Below, piece by piece: positions 1 to 6,358 of a DNA stretch of 8,085 bases. The stretch lies in NCBI GenBank assembly GCA_021785095.1, contig JAJYGM010000512.1:1-8085 (forward strand), written 5' to 3'. This DNA is from Actinomycetes bacterium (GTDB lineage: Bacteria > Actinomycetota > Acidimicrobiia > Acidimicrobiales > Bog-793). A program made the translations under genes and the position numbers. The notes beneath the pieces were generated by a model. It did not search any database. It was not told the origin of the DNA and worked only from the letters and a program-made list of their open reading frames with translations. Each line of letters begins with the position of its first letter. The first letter of the stretch is position 1.

Positions 1-368
1 CGTCGCACCTGCTGGACGAGGTCGAGCGGACCTGTGACGCCGTCGGCATCGTCGACCGCGGGCGCCTGATCCGGCAGGGATCGATCGACGAGCTCGTTCG
101 GCGGTCGAGCCGTGCGCTCGTCATCGACTGTTCCGACGCGGCCTCGGCGGCACGGGTCGCGGCCGAGAGCGGGCTGAGCCTCGATGCGACGGCCGCCGAC
201 GGTCGGGTGACGGTGCGCCTTCCCGAGGGTGCCACACGCGATGTCGTCGCCGAGGTCGTACGGCGCCTCGTCACGCACGACGTCGCCGTGTACGGCGTGC
301 AGGAGGTGCACTCGTCCCTCGAGGACTGGTTCCTGTCGGTGACGAGCCGCTTCGGGGCGCAGCCATGA
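1..368 (+). CDS. ABC transporter ATP-binding protein, C-terminal part (5' end outside window)
   Basis: Reading from position 3, this frame gives the last 121 residues of an ABC ATPase and stops with TGA at 366-368. It opens with SHLLDEVE, which matches the H-loop region just after the Walker B/D-loop in exporter ATPases; the His is the switch residue contacting the ATP gamma-phosphate. Then comes VGIVDRGRLIRQG, the usual end of the nucleotide-binding fold, and a roughly 80-residue accessory tail ending LEDWFLSVTSRF, like the LEDVFL ending of DrrA/CcmA-type ATPases. Walker A, the signature motif and Walker B lie upstream of the window. The stop overlaps the next gene's start (ATGA, 365-368), so the pair should be translationally coupled and form one exporter: this subunit sits on the cytoplasmic face and powers the membrane protein that follows. 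The substrate cannot be read from the sequence. Confidence 0.9.
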   Translation, partial: SHLLDEVERTCDAVGIVDRGRLIRQGSIDELVRRSSRALVIDCSDAASAARVAAESGLSLDATAADGRVTVRLPEGATRDVVAEVVRRLVTHDVAVYGVQEVHSSLEDWFLSVTSRFGAQP

Positions 369-1510
369 CGGCCACCGACACCGGCGTCCTCGCCCACGGT
401 GCCGAGCCCGGACAGAGCGGCACCGCCACCTCCCTTCCCACACCAGGCGACCACCGCGGTTCGTGGATCCCGACCCGGTCGCTCGTCACGACGAGGCTTC
501 TCGAGCTGCGCAAGCGGCGGGGTCTCATGATCACCACCCTCATCCTCACGATCGGGCTGCCCTGGCTGGTCCTCGGTCTCCGCCTGCTCTTCCACGCCTT
601 CGCTCCGAAGAGCTACGGTCCGGCCGGGAGCCCGGGTGTGTTCACGAGCCTCCTCGACCCGATGTCTGCCTTCGGCTTCATCATCGCCGCCACCATCGGC
701 GCCACGGCGGGGTCGACGGATCTGACGGACGGCATGTTCCGTCACCTCGTGATCACGGGCCGGTCGCGGGTCGCCCTCTACCTCGCGCGGATCCCAGCCG
801 GGCTTGCAATCCTGCTGCCCCTCGTCGCCGTCGCGTTCGCCTCGCTCTGCCTCGTCACCGCCTTCGCCGGAACACCGAATCCGAAGACGGTGAACGTGAA
901 CGGGGTCTCCATCACCGCCAACCTCTCCGAGCAGCAGCTCCGCACGTACCTGGTCGACCATCCGGGCACGACGGGGGCGGTCATCTTCACCGGGCCGGGG
1001 CAGATCTACAACGTCGACCGGTTCGTCGACCGTCACATCTCGTCGATCTACTCGCTCTACTCGGCGAACCAGACCTCCCAGTTCAACCCGACCGCGGGCG
1101 AGATGACGAAGGTCGGGCTCTGGCTCGAGCTGGACATCCTGATCGGGTTCCTCGTCGGGCTCGGGCTCGGGTCGCTCTTCGGGCAGCGGACGGTCGTGGT
1201 CACGTTGCTGATCGTGCTCGAGATCATCATCACGCCGATCATGTCGCATGCTTCGATCCCGTACTTCATCAACGGGCAGCGGCTCTTCTTCGGCGTCGCG
1301 ATGGACCAGCTGAAGCCCGCCGTGCTGTCCGGCGGCCGGATCGGCGTCGCGGGAGGAGGCGGCGGAGGACCTCGCCACGTGCTCCTCGGCGGGGGCGGAG
1401 GGCTCGGCATCGCACCCATGCCCACCTGGGCGATGATCAGCGTGATCGTCGGGTGGATCGTCGTGTGGTCGGTCGTCGGCGTGTGGCGGATGGCGACGCG
1501 AGACGCCTGA
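365..1510 (+). CDS. ABC-2 type transporter permease subunit
   Basis: 381 residues. About six hydrophobic segments are visible: roughly 55-76, 99-118, 138-168, 252-272, 275-293 and 354-376. They are preceded by a polar cytoplasmic N-terminus of about 50 residues ending in a basic stretch (LRKRRG, 48-53). This is the layout of ABC-2 permeases, the membrane half of a two-gene exporter whose ATPase lies immediately upstream. An amphipathic, mostly polar segment of about 80 residues (170-250) separates membrane segments three and four and is probably exposed outside. The start is ATG at 365, overlapping the ATPase stop; no strong Shine-Dalgarno is seen, consistent with coupled translation. Odd feature: residues 323-349 are very glycine-rich, with runs of six and five Gly between the last two membrane segments. 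No export substrate can be inferred. Confidence 0.88.
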   Translation: MTATDTGVLAHGAEPGQSGTATSLPTPGDHRGSWIPTRSLVTTRLLELRKRRGLMITTLILTIGLPWLVLGLRLLFHAFAPKSYGPAGSPGVFTSLLDPMSAFGFIIAATIGATAGSTDLTDGMFRHLVITGRSRVALYLARIPAGLAILLPLVAVAFASLCLVTAFAGTPNPKTVNVNGVSITANLSEQQLRTYLVDHPGTTGAVIFTGPGQIYNVDRFVDRHISSIYSLYSANQTSQFNPTAGEMTKVGLWLELDILIGFLVGLGLGSLFGQRTVVVTLLIVLEIIITPIMSHASIPYFINGQRLFFGVAMDQLKPAVLSGGRIGVAGGGGGGPRHVLLGGGGGLGIAPMPTWAMISVIVGWIVVWSVVGVWRMATRDA

Positions 1511-1549
1511 GCGCCGGCAGGCGGCAAGAGGCAGGGCGGGCCTCTGAGC

Positions 1550-2689
1550 GTGGACTACCGTCGCCGGAGCGTGTTGGCCGTCCCTTCGACCTTGTCCGGC
1601 CTCACGCCGGCGTGGCTGAGCGCTGTGATGCAACGACGCTCTCCGGGGGCCGAGGTGGGAGAGGTGGATGTGGTCGAGTCCGAGGAGGGCACGAACCGCC
1701 GGGCACTCCTCCGCCTCACGTACCGGGAGGGTGGCGCAGGCTCGCCTTCCGGCCCGCCGACGGTGTTCGTGAAGATGCACGGCCGTTGGCTCCACCGGCT
1801 GGCGCTCCTCGCCCTTCGAGCGTGGTCGGCCGAGGCCCGCCTGGCAGGAGCTCACGTCGACCTCCCGCTCGAGCACCCGAGGCCCTACGGCGGCGCCTTC
1901 GACCGCCGTCGCCTCGAATGGGTGGTGGTGGTGGACGATGTGGCGAACAGAGGCGGCGCCATCGCCCGCGGCACCGAGCCGCTCTCGGTTGCCCGAGTGC
2001 GGTCCGGCCTCGCCGGCCTGGCGCGCCTGCACGCCCGCTATTGGGATCGCCCGCTCCCACAGGAGCTCGCCTTCCTCCGGCCCTGGCAGCTCGGTGGAGG
2101 CTGGGCACCGGTGTCGGCTCTCAGCCTTGCACGGGGCTGTCGCCGTCTGCGCGACGCGCAGGACGGGACGACTGTGGCGCAGATGCCGGCCGGGACCGGT
2201 GTCCGGCAGCTCGAGCGCCAGTTCCGCCGGAGCGCCCTCCTCGCTTCGCATGGACCGCAGACCGTGCTGCACGGCGACGCCCATCCGGCGAACACCTACG
2301 CGGTCGGAGGCGTCACCGGCTTTCTCGACTGGCAGCTCGTGAGGACGGGGAGCTGGTCGCACGACGTCGGCTACTTCGTCGCCGGCAGCCTCGATCCTCC
2401 GGATCGCAGGCGTCACGAGCAGGATCTGCTCCGGGGCTATCTCGAGGATCTCGCGAGAGCCGGCGTCGACCCGAGTGCCGGGGCGCCGACGTGGTCGGAT
2501 GCCTGGGAGCGGTACCGGGCAGCGCCGGCGTTCGGCCTCGCGACCTGGCTCCACACCATCGGCGCCGGGAGCTTTCAACCTCTCGACATCTGCCTGCGCA
2601 CCATCGAGCGCTACGCGGCCGCGTACGAGGACCTCGAGACTTCGCGCTCGCTCGTCGGCGACCTGGGCTCGAAGAGACGGGCTCCGTAG
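1550..2689 (+). CDS. Phosphotransferase, aminoglycoside phosphotransferase / CHK kinase-like fold
   Basis: 379 residues, soluble. The kinase-like motifs are visible in order: an N-lobe glycine/Asn turn (EGTNRRALLRL, 46-56), a probable ATP-anchoring Lys at 75 (VFVKM), the Brenner motif HGDAHPAN (241-248) with catalytic Asp243 and metal-binding Asn248, and FLDWQ (258-262) with Asp260 as the second metal ligand. HDVGYF follows at 271-276, the usual structural Asp of this family. The enzyme should move the ATP gamma-phosphate to a hydroxyl of a small molecule. The DWQ form is common in the APH and EcKL/CHK groups, and the substrate is unknown. The start is GTG at 1550 with a G-rich stretch (1534-1540) nine bases upstream; GTG 1571 in the same frame is an alternative. 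The gene begins 39 bp after the exporter permease, so the three genes may be one transcript. Confidence 0.85.
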   Translation: MDYRRRSVLAVPSTLSGLTPAWLSAVMQRRSPGAEVGEVDVVESEEGTNRRALLRLTYREGGAGSPSGPPTVFVKMHGRWLHRLALLALRAWSAEARLAGAHVDLPLEHPRPYGGAFDRRRLEWVVVVDDVANRGGAIARGTEPLSVARVRSGLAGLARLHARYWDRPLPQELAFLRPWQLGGGWAPVSALSLARGCRRLRDAQDGTTVAQMPAGTGVRQLERQFRRSALLASHGPQTVLHGDAHPANTYAVGGVTGFLDWQLVRTGSWSHDVGYFVAGSLDPPDRRRHEQDLLRGYLEDLARAGVDPSAGAPTWSDAWERYRAAPAFGLATWLHTIGAGSFQPLDICLRTIERYAAAYEDLETSRSLVGDLGSKRRAP

Positions 2690-2742
2690 GCTCGAGAGCG
2701 ATGGCGCTCACACGATGGCCGGCCCGGCACGGAAGGGCTGCC

Positions 2743-2859
2743 GTGGTCTCGCCGGAGGCCGCCACTGCGGCCCTCACCATCACCGCCATCGCGACCGACG
2801 CCGTGCGCGAGCTCGGGCTCGAGCCGGAGATCCTCCTGAGCGCCAACCTGGACCGGTAG
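2743..2859 (+). CDS. Small hypothetical protein, 38 residues
   Basis: This short frame starts at GTG 2743, five bases after GGAAGGG (2731-2737), a good Shine-Dalgarno, and ends at TAG 2857-2859. Of its 38 sense codons, 37 end in G or C, the bias of the surrounding genes. The frame upstream (an ATG at 2701 would add 14 residues) has a poorer bias, with about four of thirteen codons ending in A or T, and no clear Shine-Dalgarno, so 2743 is preferred. The peptide begins MVSPEAATAALTITAIATDA and continues to SANLDR; it has a helical, Ala/Thr-rich first half and an acidic second half, with no Cys and no clear membrane segment. I do not recognise it. It could be a real small protein, or the surviving end of a decayed longer gene. 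It lies 53 bp after the kinase stop and converges on the minus-strand gene ending at 2869. Confidence 0.42.
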   Translation: MVSPEAATAALTITAIATDAVRELGLEPEILLSANLDR

Positions 2860-2872
2860 CGCCGGGGCTCAG
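2836..2872. terminator. Candidate bidirectional hairpin between convergent genes
   Basis: CTGAGC (2836-2841) pairs with GCTCAG (2867-2872); after one G-G mismatch, CC (2843-2844) pairs with GG (2864-2865), leaving a 19-base loop. The stem spans the stop codons of both the small plus-strand frame and the minus-strand gene. Its position fits a shared terminator, but the loop is long and neither side has a convincing T-run, so this is weak. Confidence 0.22.
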
Positions 2873-3972
2873 GTTTGGGTGAAGGTCCCGTCCTCGTGCC
2901 GCACGACCGAGCCGAGGCTCATCATCTCCGCCAGCAGGTCGTCGGCGCCCGGCCGGCCGGCGAGTTCGAACTCGAGCTCGCGCCAGGTCCCCGCGAGAGC
3001 CTCCTGGCGCCGCACGCCGAGTGACTCGTGCACCGCACGGTCCCACAAGCGCCCGATCATCTCCGTCCCTGCGTGCTGCCGGCCGTCATCGCCGACCCAC
3101 GTGCGGTCGCGCATCTCCGACAGGGCGGTTCGCAGCCAGGCCACGTGCGGCGACTCGTCAGCCCTGATGTACCGGACGATCTGCGCAGCCTCGCCCTCAC
3201 CGGCGACGAGCTCGTCGTCTGAGAGCACGTCCTCTGCCCAGGCGAAGCTGTGGAAGGCGGAGATCTCGATGAGGAGAAGCCCGATCATGCGGGACACGAG
3301 GACCTCGAGGCGGTAGTCGACGCCGTCGGGGAGGAGGCGGCTCGCGAACGCCTCGGCTTGCGCCCTGTCGATCTCCTCCTTTGTCCTCGGCCGACCGGCG
3401 ACGCCCATGCGCTCGAGCATCCGGGCGGTCTCGTCCTCGGTCACGGGGTTGCCGAACGCGATGTCCCGGCAGACGAACCACATCTCCTTGTGCCCGGCTT
3501 GTTCGCCGTACCCCGCCTCGTCGCGGGCATGGGCCTCGAACAGCCCCCGGTCGATGTGAGCGGTCGCCGTGGACGAGACGTCCTCGGCAAAGGCCCGCGG
3601 GAAGTCCGGGATCGGGAGCAGCCGCAACATCCCTCCGAAACCCTCCACCATCCCGATCCTCGTCAACGTGGCCACTGTCGGCCCGGTGACGTCACGCCGT
3701 AAGAGGAACTTCGACTGTTCGACGTTCGGGAACGGCGCCGGCCACGTCTCGAGGGGGATGTCGAGGAGCGGCGTGCCGAACTGCGCCTGCCGCTCGGCTT
3801 CCCAGGCGCGGATCGCCGGCCAGCGGTTCTTCGTCCGTGGGGAGAAGTACCGGCCGTCGGCGTCGAAGCCGCCGTGGCAGCGCACGCCGTTCGCCATGAG
3901 CGGCTCTGTGATGTCGTGGTCGGCGAGGAGCTCTGCCTCGGTGTAGTCCAGCTGATCCGTGACCGACCGCAT
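2869..3972 (-). CDS. Hypothetical protein, possibly ferritin-like / diiron helical protein
   Basis: 367 residues, soluble, no signal peptide. I do not recognise a named family. Two helical regions are rich in potential metal ligands. The first is 143-172, with E146, H148, E157, H161 and E163. The second is 220-280, where a long hydrophobic helix carries E236, H241 and E247, and the next helix holds DESPHVAWL (272-280), an ExxH pair at E273/H276. Glu and ExxH on packed helices is how ferritin-like and related diiron enzymes bind iron, so this assignment is plausible but unproven; the first ligand set is not a standard ExxH. The N-terminal 100 residues look like a separate region with C32 and H33. 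The start is ATG at 3972, only seven bases from a TANNNT box (3985-3980), with GGAG too close to act as a normal Shine-Dalgarno, so leaderless translation is likely. It is divergent from the peptidase gene at 4027. Confidence 0.8.
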   Translation of the reverse strand: MRSVTDQLDYTEAELLADHDITEPLMANGVRCHGGFDADGRYFSPRTKNRWPAIRAWEAERQAQFGTPLLDIPLETWPAPFPNVEQSKFLLRRDVTGPTVATLTRIGMVEGFGGMLRLLPIPDFPRAFAEDVSSTATAHIDRGLFEAHARDEAGYGEQAGHKEMWFVCRDIAFGNPVTEDETARMLERMGVAGRPRTKEEIDRAQAEAFASRLLPDGVDYRLEVLVSRMIGLLLIEISAFHSFAWAEDVLSDDELVAGEGEAAQIVRYIRADESPHVAWLRTALSEMRDRTWVGDDGRQHAGTEMIGRLWDRAVHESLGVRRQEALAGTWRELEFELAGRPGADDLLAEMMSLGSVVRHEDGTFTQT

Positions 3973-3979
3973 GGCTCCG

Positions 3980-3985
3980 AGGCTA
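3980..3985 (-). promoter_or_regulatory. -10 box of a likely leaderless promoter for the minus-strand gene
   Basis: Read on the minus strand this is TAGCCT, matching TANNNT, with seven bases between its last T and the ATG at 3972. That spacing would place transcription start at or next to the A of the start codon, the arrangement of leaderless actinobacterial genes. No good -35 consensus is visible. The box is part of the left arm of the large dyad. Confidence 0.5.
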
Positions 3986-3989
3986 CCTG

Positions 3990-4011
3990 AGGCGGTCGCG
4001 AACCACCGCCT
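3990..4011. promoter_or_regulatory. Candidate operator: perfect 7-bp inverted repeat with 8-bp spacer
   Basis: AGGCGGT, eight bases, then ACCGCCT. The repeat lies between the two -10 boxes and covers the positions where both -35 elements would fall: AGGCGG ends exactly 17 bases before the plus-strand -10 box. A dimeric regulator bound here would be placed to act on both promoters. The regulator is not in the window, and the arms could instead be the recognition elements of the sigma factor itself. Confidence 0.42.
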
Positions 4012-4012
4012 G

Positions 4013-4018
4013 TAGCGT
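4013..4018 (+). promoter_or_regulatory. -10 box of a likely leaderless promoter for the peptidase gene
   Basis: TAGCGT matches TANNNT, with eight bases to the GTG start at 4027. No Shine-Dalgarno precedes this GTG, so transcription is expected to start within about two bases of it. The box mirrors the one at 3980-3985 on the other strand. Confidence 0.5.
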
Positions 4019-4026
4019 CGGCCGTC

Positions 4027-6309
4027 GTGACTGATCCTCCCGTGCCGTCCTCCTCGCCGCGCCCCGCCGTCGGCCGGAGGCCGATCCCGTTCGAGGAGAT
4101 CGCCCGCCTACCGCTTCCCGGGATGGCAGTCCCCGTCCAGGTCGCCTTTGCTCCGGGTGGCAAGGTGCTCACCTATGTCCAAAGCCCCGAAGGCGGGCTG
4201 GACAGGCGGCTGTTCGCGGTCGACCTCACCGCTGAGTCACCCGAGCCGGTCGAGATCGCGATCGATGGCGGCGCCCGCGACGAGGCCGGACTGACCCTGG
4301 AGGAGCGCCTGCGCCGCGAACGGTCGCGCGAGGTCGGGCTCGGCATCACCTCGGCCGTGTGGGCCGAGGACGCTGACGCCGACGCGCTGCTCGTTCCCCT
4401 GCCCGATGGCGTGAGGCTCGTGCGCGGCCTTGCGCAGGACGTTGCGAGCCCCGTGGTCGAGCACGTCCTCGCAACAGGAGCAGGAGCAGACGGCGAGGTC
4501 GTGGCACCACGCCTGTCCCCGGACGGTCAAAAGCTCGCTTTCGTCCGCGGCGGGGACCTGTACGTCTGCGATGCGGGAGCCGGCTCGACGCCAATCCGGC
4601 TGACGACGACGGCGGCCGAGGGCGTCACGAACGGTCTCGCCGAGTACGTCGCGCAGGAGGAGATGGATCGGGCGGACGGGCTGTGGTGGTCGAAGGACTC
4701 GAGGTTCTTGGCCTTCGAGGAAGTGGACGAGCGCCACGTGCCCGTCTACCGGATCGTGCACCAGGGAAGTGACGACCTCCCGCCGGAGGCGCAGGAGGAC
4801 CACCGGTACCCGTTCGCCGGGAGGGCGAACTGTCACGTGCGCCTCGCAGTGGTGTCCGCCGACGGTGGCGAACCCGTCTGGATGGACCTCGGCGACGGGG
4901 TCGAGGAAGGCGACGGCTATCTCGCCCGCGTCTGCTGGTCCCGCAACGGCACGCTCCTCGCAGAGCTCGAGTCGCGGGATCAGACGGTGCTCCGGGTCTG
5001 TTCGTTCGACCCGTCGACCGGCGTCCGGACCGTTCTCCACACCGAAGTGGTCGAGCCGTGGGTGAACCTGCACGACGACTTCCGGGAGCTCTCGGCGGGA
5101 GAGTGGCTCTGGAGCTCGGAGCGGTCCGGCTTCCGTCACCTCGAAGTGCGGGCCGCCGGCGGTGATCTGTTGCGGACGCTGACCGGGGGCGACTGGCAGG
5201 TGGACCGCCTCGAGGCCGTGGACGAGGAGGCGGGTGTCGCCTACTTCACCGGCACGAAGGACGGGCCGACGGAGCGCCACCTGTACGCGGTGCCTCTCGC
5301 AGGCGGTGAGGTCTGCCGTCTCACGAGCGAGGACGGTTCGCACACGGTCACGGTCTCGGGCAGTGGCGGGTTCGTCGTCGACACCCACTCGTCTCTCACT
5401 CTCCCGCCGGTGGTCCGCCTTCTTCGCTTCGCACCGGGCAGCTCGTCGCCGACCGTGGTCGCCGTCCTGGCCGACCGGCGCGATCCGCGGATCGACGAGC
5501 TCGGCCTCACGCCGCCAGAGCTCGTCACCCTCGAGGCCGACGACGGCACCGTCCTCCACGGCCTCTACTACTCGCCCGAGGGTCCGGACGTGTCAGACCC
5601 TCCCGGTTCTGGCATACAAGCGTCACCACCTCCACCGCTCGTCGTGAGCCTCTACGGGGGCCCGCACGCCCAGCTCGTCGTGAACGACTGGTCGCCGACG
5701 GTGACGCTCCGGCGACAGGCCTTGCGGCGGCTCGGCTGCGCCGTCCTCGTCGTGGACAACAGGGGGAGTGCGAGGAGGGGCCTTCGTTTCGAAGCGGCGT
5801 TGCGCCACCGGATGTCGGAGGTCGAGGTGGCCGACCAGGTCGCGGCCGTGCGGTGGGCAGTCGAGCGGGGTCTTGCCGACCCACGGCGGGTCGGTGTCTA
5901 CGGCTGGAGCTACGGCGGCTACATGACGCTGCAGTGCCTGATGCGGGCTCCAGGTGTCTTCCGCGCGGGTGTCGCGGGCGCTCCCGTCACGCACTGGGAC
6001 GGCTACGACACGCACTACACCGAGCGCTACATGGGCACGCCGGAGACGAACCCGACCGGCTACACCGCGAGCTCTGTCTTCGCCCACGTCGCGTCTCTCC
6101 GCGGCGACCTCCTGCTCGTGCACGGCCTCATCGACGAGAACGTGCACTTCCGCCACACCGCCCGCCTGGCAAACCGACTGATCGAGGCGCGCAAGCCCTA
6201 CCAGTTGCTGTGCCTGCCTTCGGAGCGGCACCTGCCTCGCAAGGCGGAGGACCGCGCCTACCTCGAGCAGCAGATCGTGACGTGGCTCGTCGAGCGGCTC
6301 GGCGACTGA
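4027..6309 (+). CDS. Dipeptidyl peptidase IV family serine peptidase (S9B), cytoplasmic
   Basis: 760 residues, the usual length of bacterial DPP4-type enzymes. Residues of about 30-500 form the DPPIV N-terminal beta-propeller and about 540-760 the alpha/beta hydrolase domain. The propeller carries AEYVAQEEMDR, whose Glu pair (E211-E212) holds the free N-terminus of the substrate in this family. The catalytic triad is Ser628 (GWSYGG), Asp703 (HGLIDENVHF) and His735 (ERHLPR). Y543 in LYGGPHAQ matches the oxyanion-hole Tyr. It should release N-terminal dipeptides, classically after Pro or Ala. The N-terminus is polar and Pro-rich with no signal peptide or anchor, so the enzyme probably acts in the cytoplasm on peptides. 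Start GTG 4027 has no Shine-Dalgarno but an appropriate leaderless -10 box. Odd feature: codons 523-536, in the loop entering the hydrolase domain, have A/T-ending codons unlike the rest of the gene. Confidence 0.93.
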   Translation: MTDPPVPSSSPRPAVGRRPIPFEEIARLPLPGMAVPVQVAFAPGGKVLTYVQSPEGGLDRRLFAVDLTAESPEPVEIAIDGGARDEAGLTLEERLRRERSREVGLGITSAVWAEDADADALLVPLPDGVRLVRGLAQDVASPVVEHVLATGAGADGEVVAPRLSPDGQKLAFVRGGDLYVCDAGAGSTPIRLTTTAAEGVTNGLAEYVAQEEMDRADGLWWSKDSRFLAFEEVDERHVPVYRIVHQGSDDLPPEAQEDHRYPFAGRANCHVRLAVVSADGGEPVWMDLGDGVEEGDGYLARVCWSRNGTLLAELESRDQTVLRVCSFDPSTGVRTVLHTEVVEPWVNLHDDFRELSAGEWLWSSERSGFRHLEVRAAGGDLLRTLTGGDWQVDRLEAVDEEAGVAYFTGTKDGPTERHLYAVPLAGGEVCRLTSEDGSHTVTVSGSGGFVVDTHSSLTLPPVVRLLRFAPGSSSPTVVAVLADRRDPRIDELGLTPPELVTLEADDGTVLHGLYYSPEGPDVSDPPGSGIQASPPPPLVVSLYGGPHAQLVVNDWSPTVTLRRQALRRLGCAVLVVDNRGSARRGLRFEAALRHRMSEVEVADQVAAVRWAVERGLADPRRVGVYGWSYGGYMTLQCLMRAPGVFRAGVAGAPVTHWDGYDTHYTERYMGTPETNPTGYTASSVFAHVASLRGDLLLVHGLIDENVHFRHTARLANRLIEARKPYQLLCLPSERHLPRKAEDRAYLEQQIVTWLVERLGD

Positions 6310-6313
6310 CCGT

Positions 6314-6340
6314 GCAGCCCGGGAATGCCGGTCGCAGCCC
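6314..6340 (+). repeat. Short direct repeat upstream of the antiporter gene
   Basis: GCAGCCC occurs at 6314-6320 and again at 6334-6340, 20 bases apart start to start, about two helical turns. The second copy is directly followed by TTGCGT, which is somewhat -35-like, but no matching -10 box is seen at normal spacing. It could be a regulator site; chance is quite possible in DNA this GC-rich. Confidence 0.2.
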
Positions 6341-6358
6341 TTGCGTTGCTGCCAATTA

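Larger units (their letters stand above)
3977..4021. repeat. Nested inverted repeat filling the divergent intergenic region
   Basis: The outer arms are CCGAGGCTAC (3977-3986) and GTAGCGTCGG (4012-4021); the second, reverse-complemented, matches the first at 9 of 10 positions. Inside lies a perfect pair, AGGCGGT (3990-3996) and ACCGCCT (4005-4011). The two pairs are offset by three bases (ctg, 3987-3989) on the left side only. Nearly the whole 54-bp gap between the two start codons is therefore a mirror image, with each -10 box in an outer arm. Confidence 0.7.

Noticed and set aside
463..2700. Very long open plus-strand frame (463 to 2859) across the permease and kinase genes
   Set aside because: Its product is dominated by Arg, Pro, His and Ala and matches no protein type, while the overlapping frames encode clear membrane and kinase motifs. 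Stop-free shadow frames are common at this GC content. Only its extreme 3' part after 2743 has independent coding signs.
2696..2709. GAGCG-ATGG-CGCTC hairpin just after the kinase gene
   Set aside because: Five base pairs, four-base loop and no T-run; too weak for a terminator call.
4467..4491. Repeated AGGAGC-like units inside the peptidase gene
   Set aside because: They simply encode an Ala-Thr-Gly-Ala-Gly-Ala stretch in a propeller loop; no repeat structure beyond two short copies.
4237..5559. 440-codon minus-strand open frame antisense to the peptidase
   Set aside because: It lies opposite a gene with an intact catalytic triad and propeller motifs; the antisense product shows no recognisable motif, and long antisense frames are expected opposite strongly G/C-ending codons.
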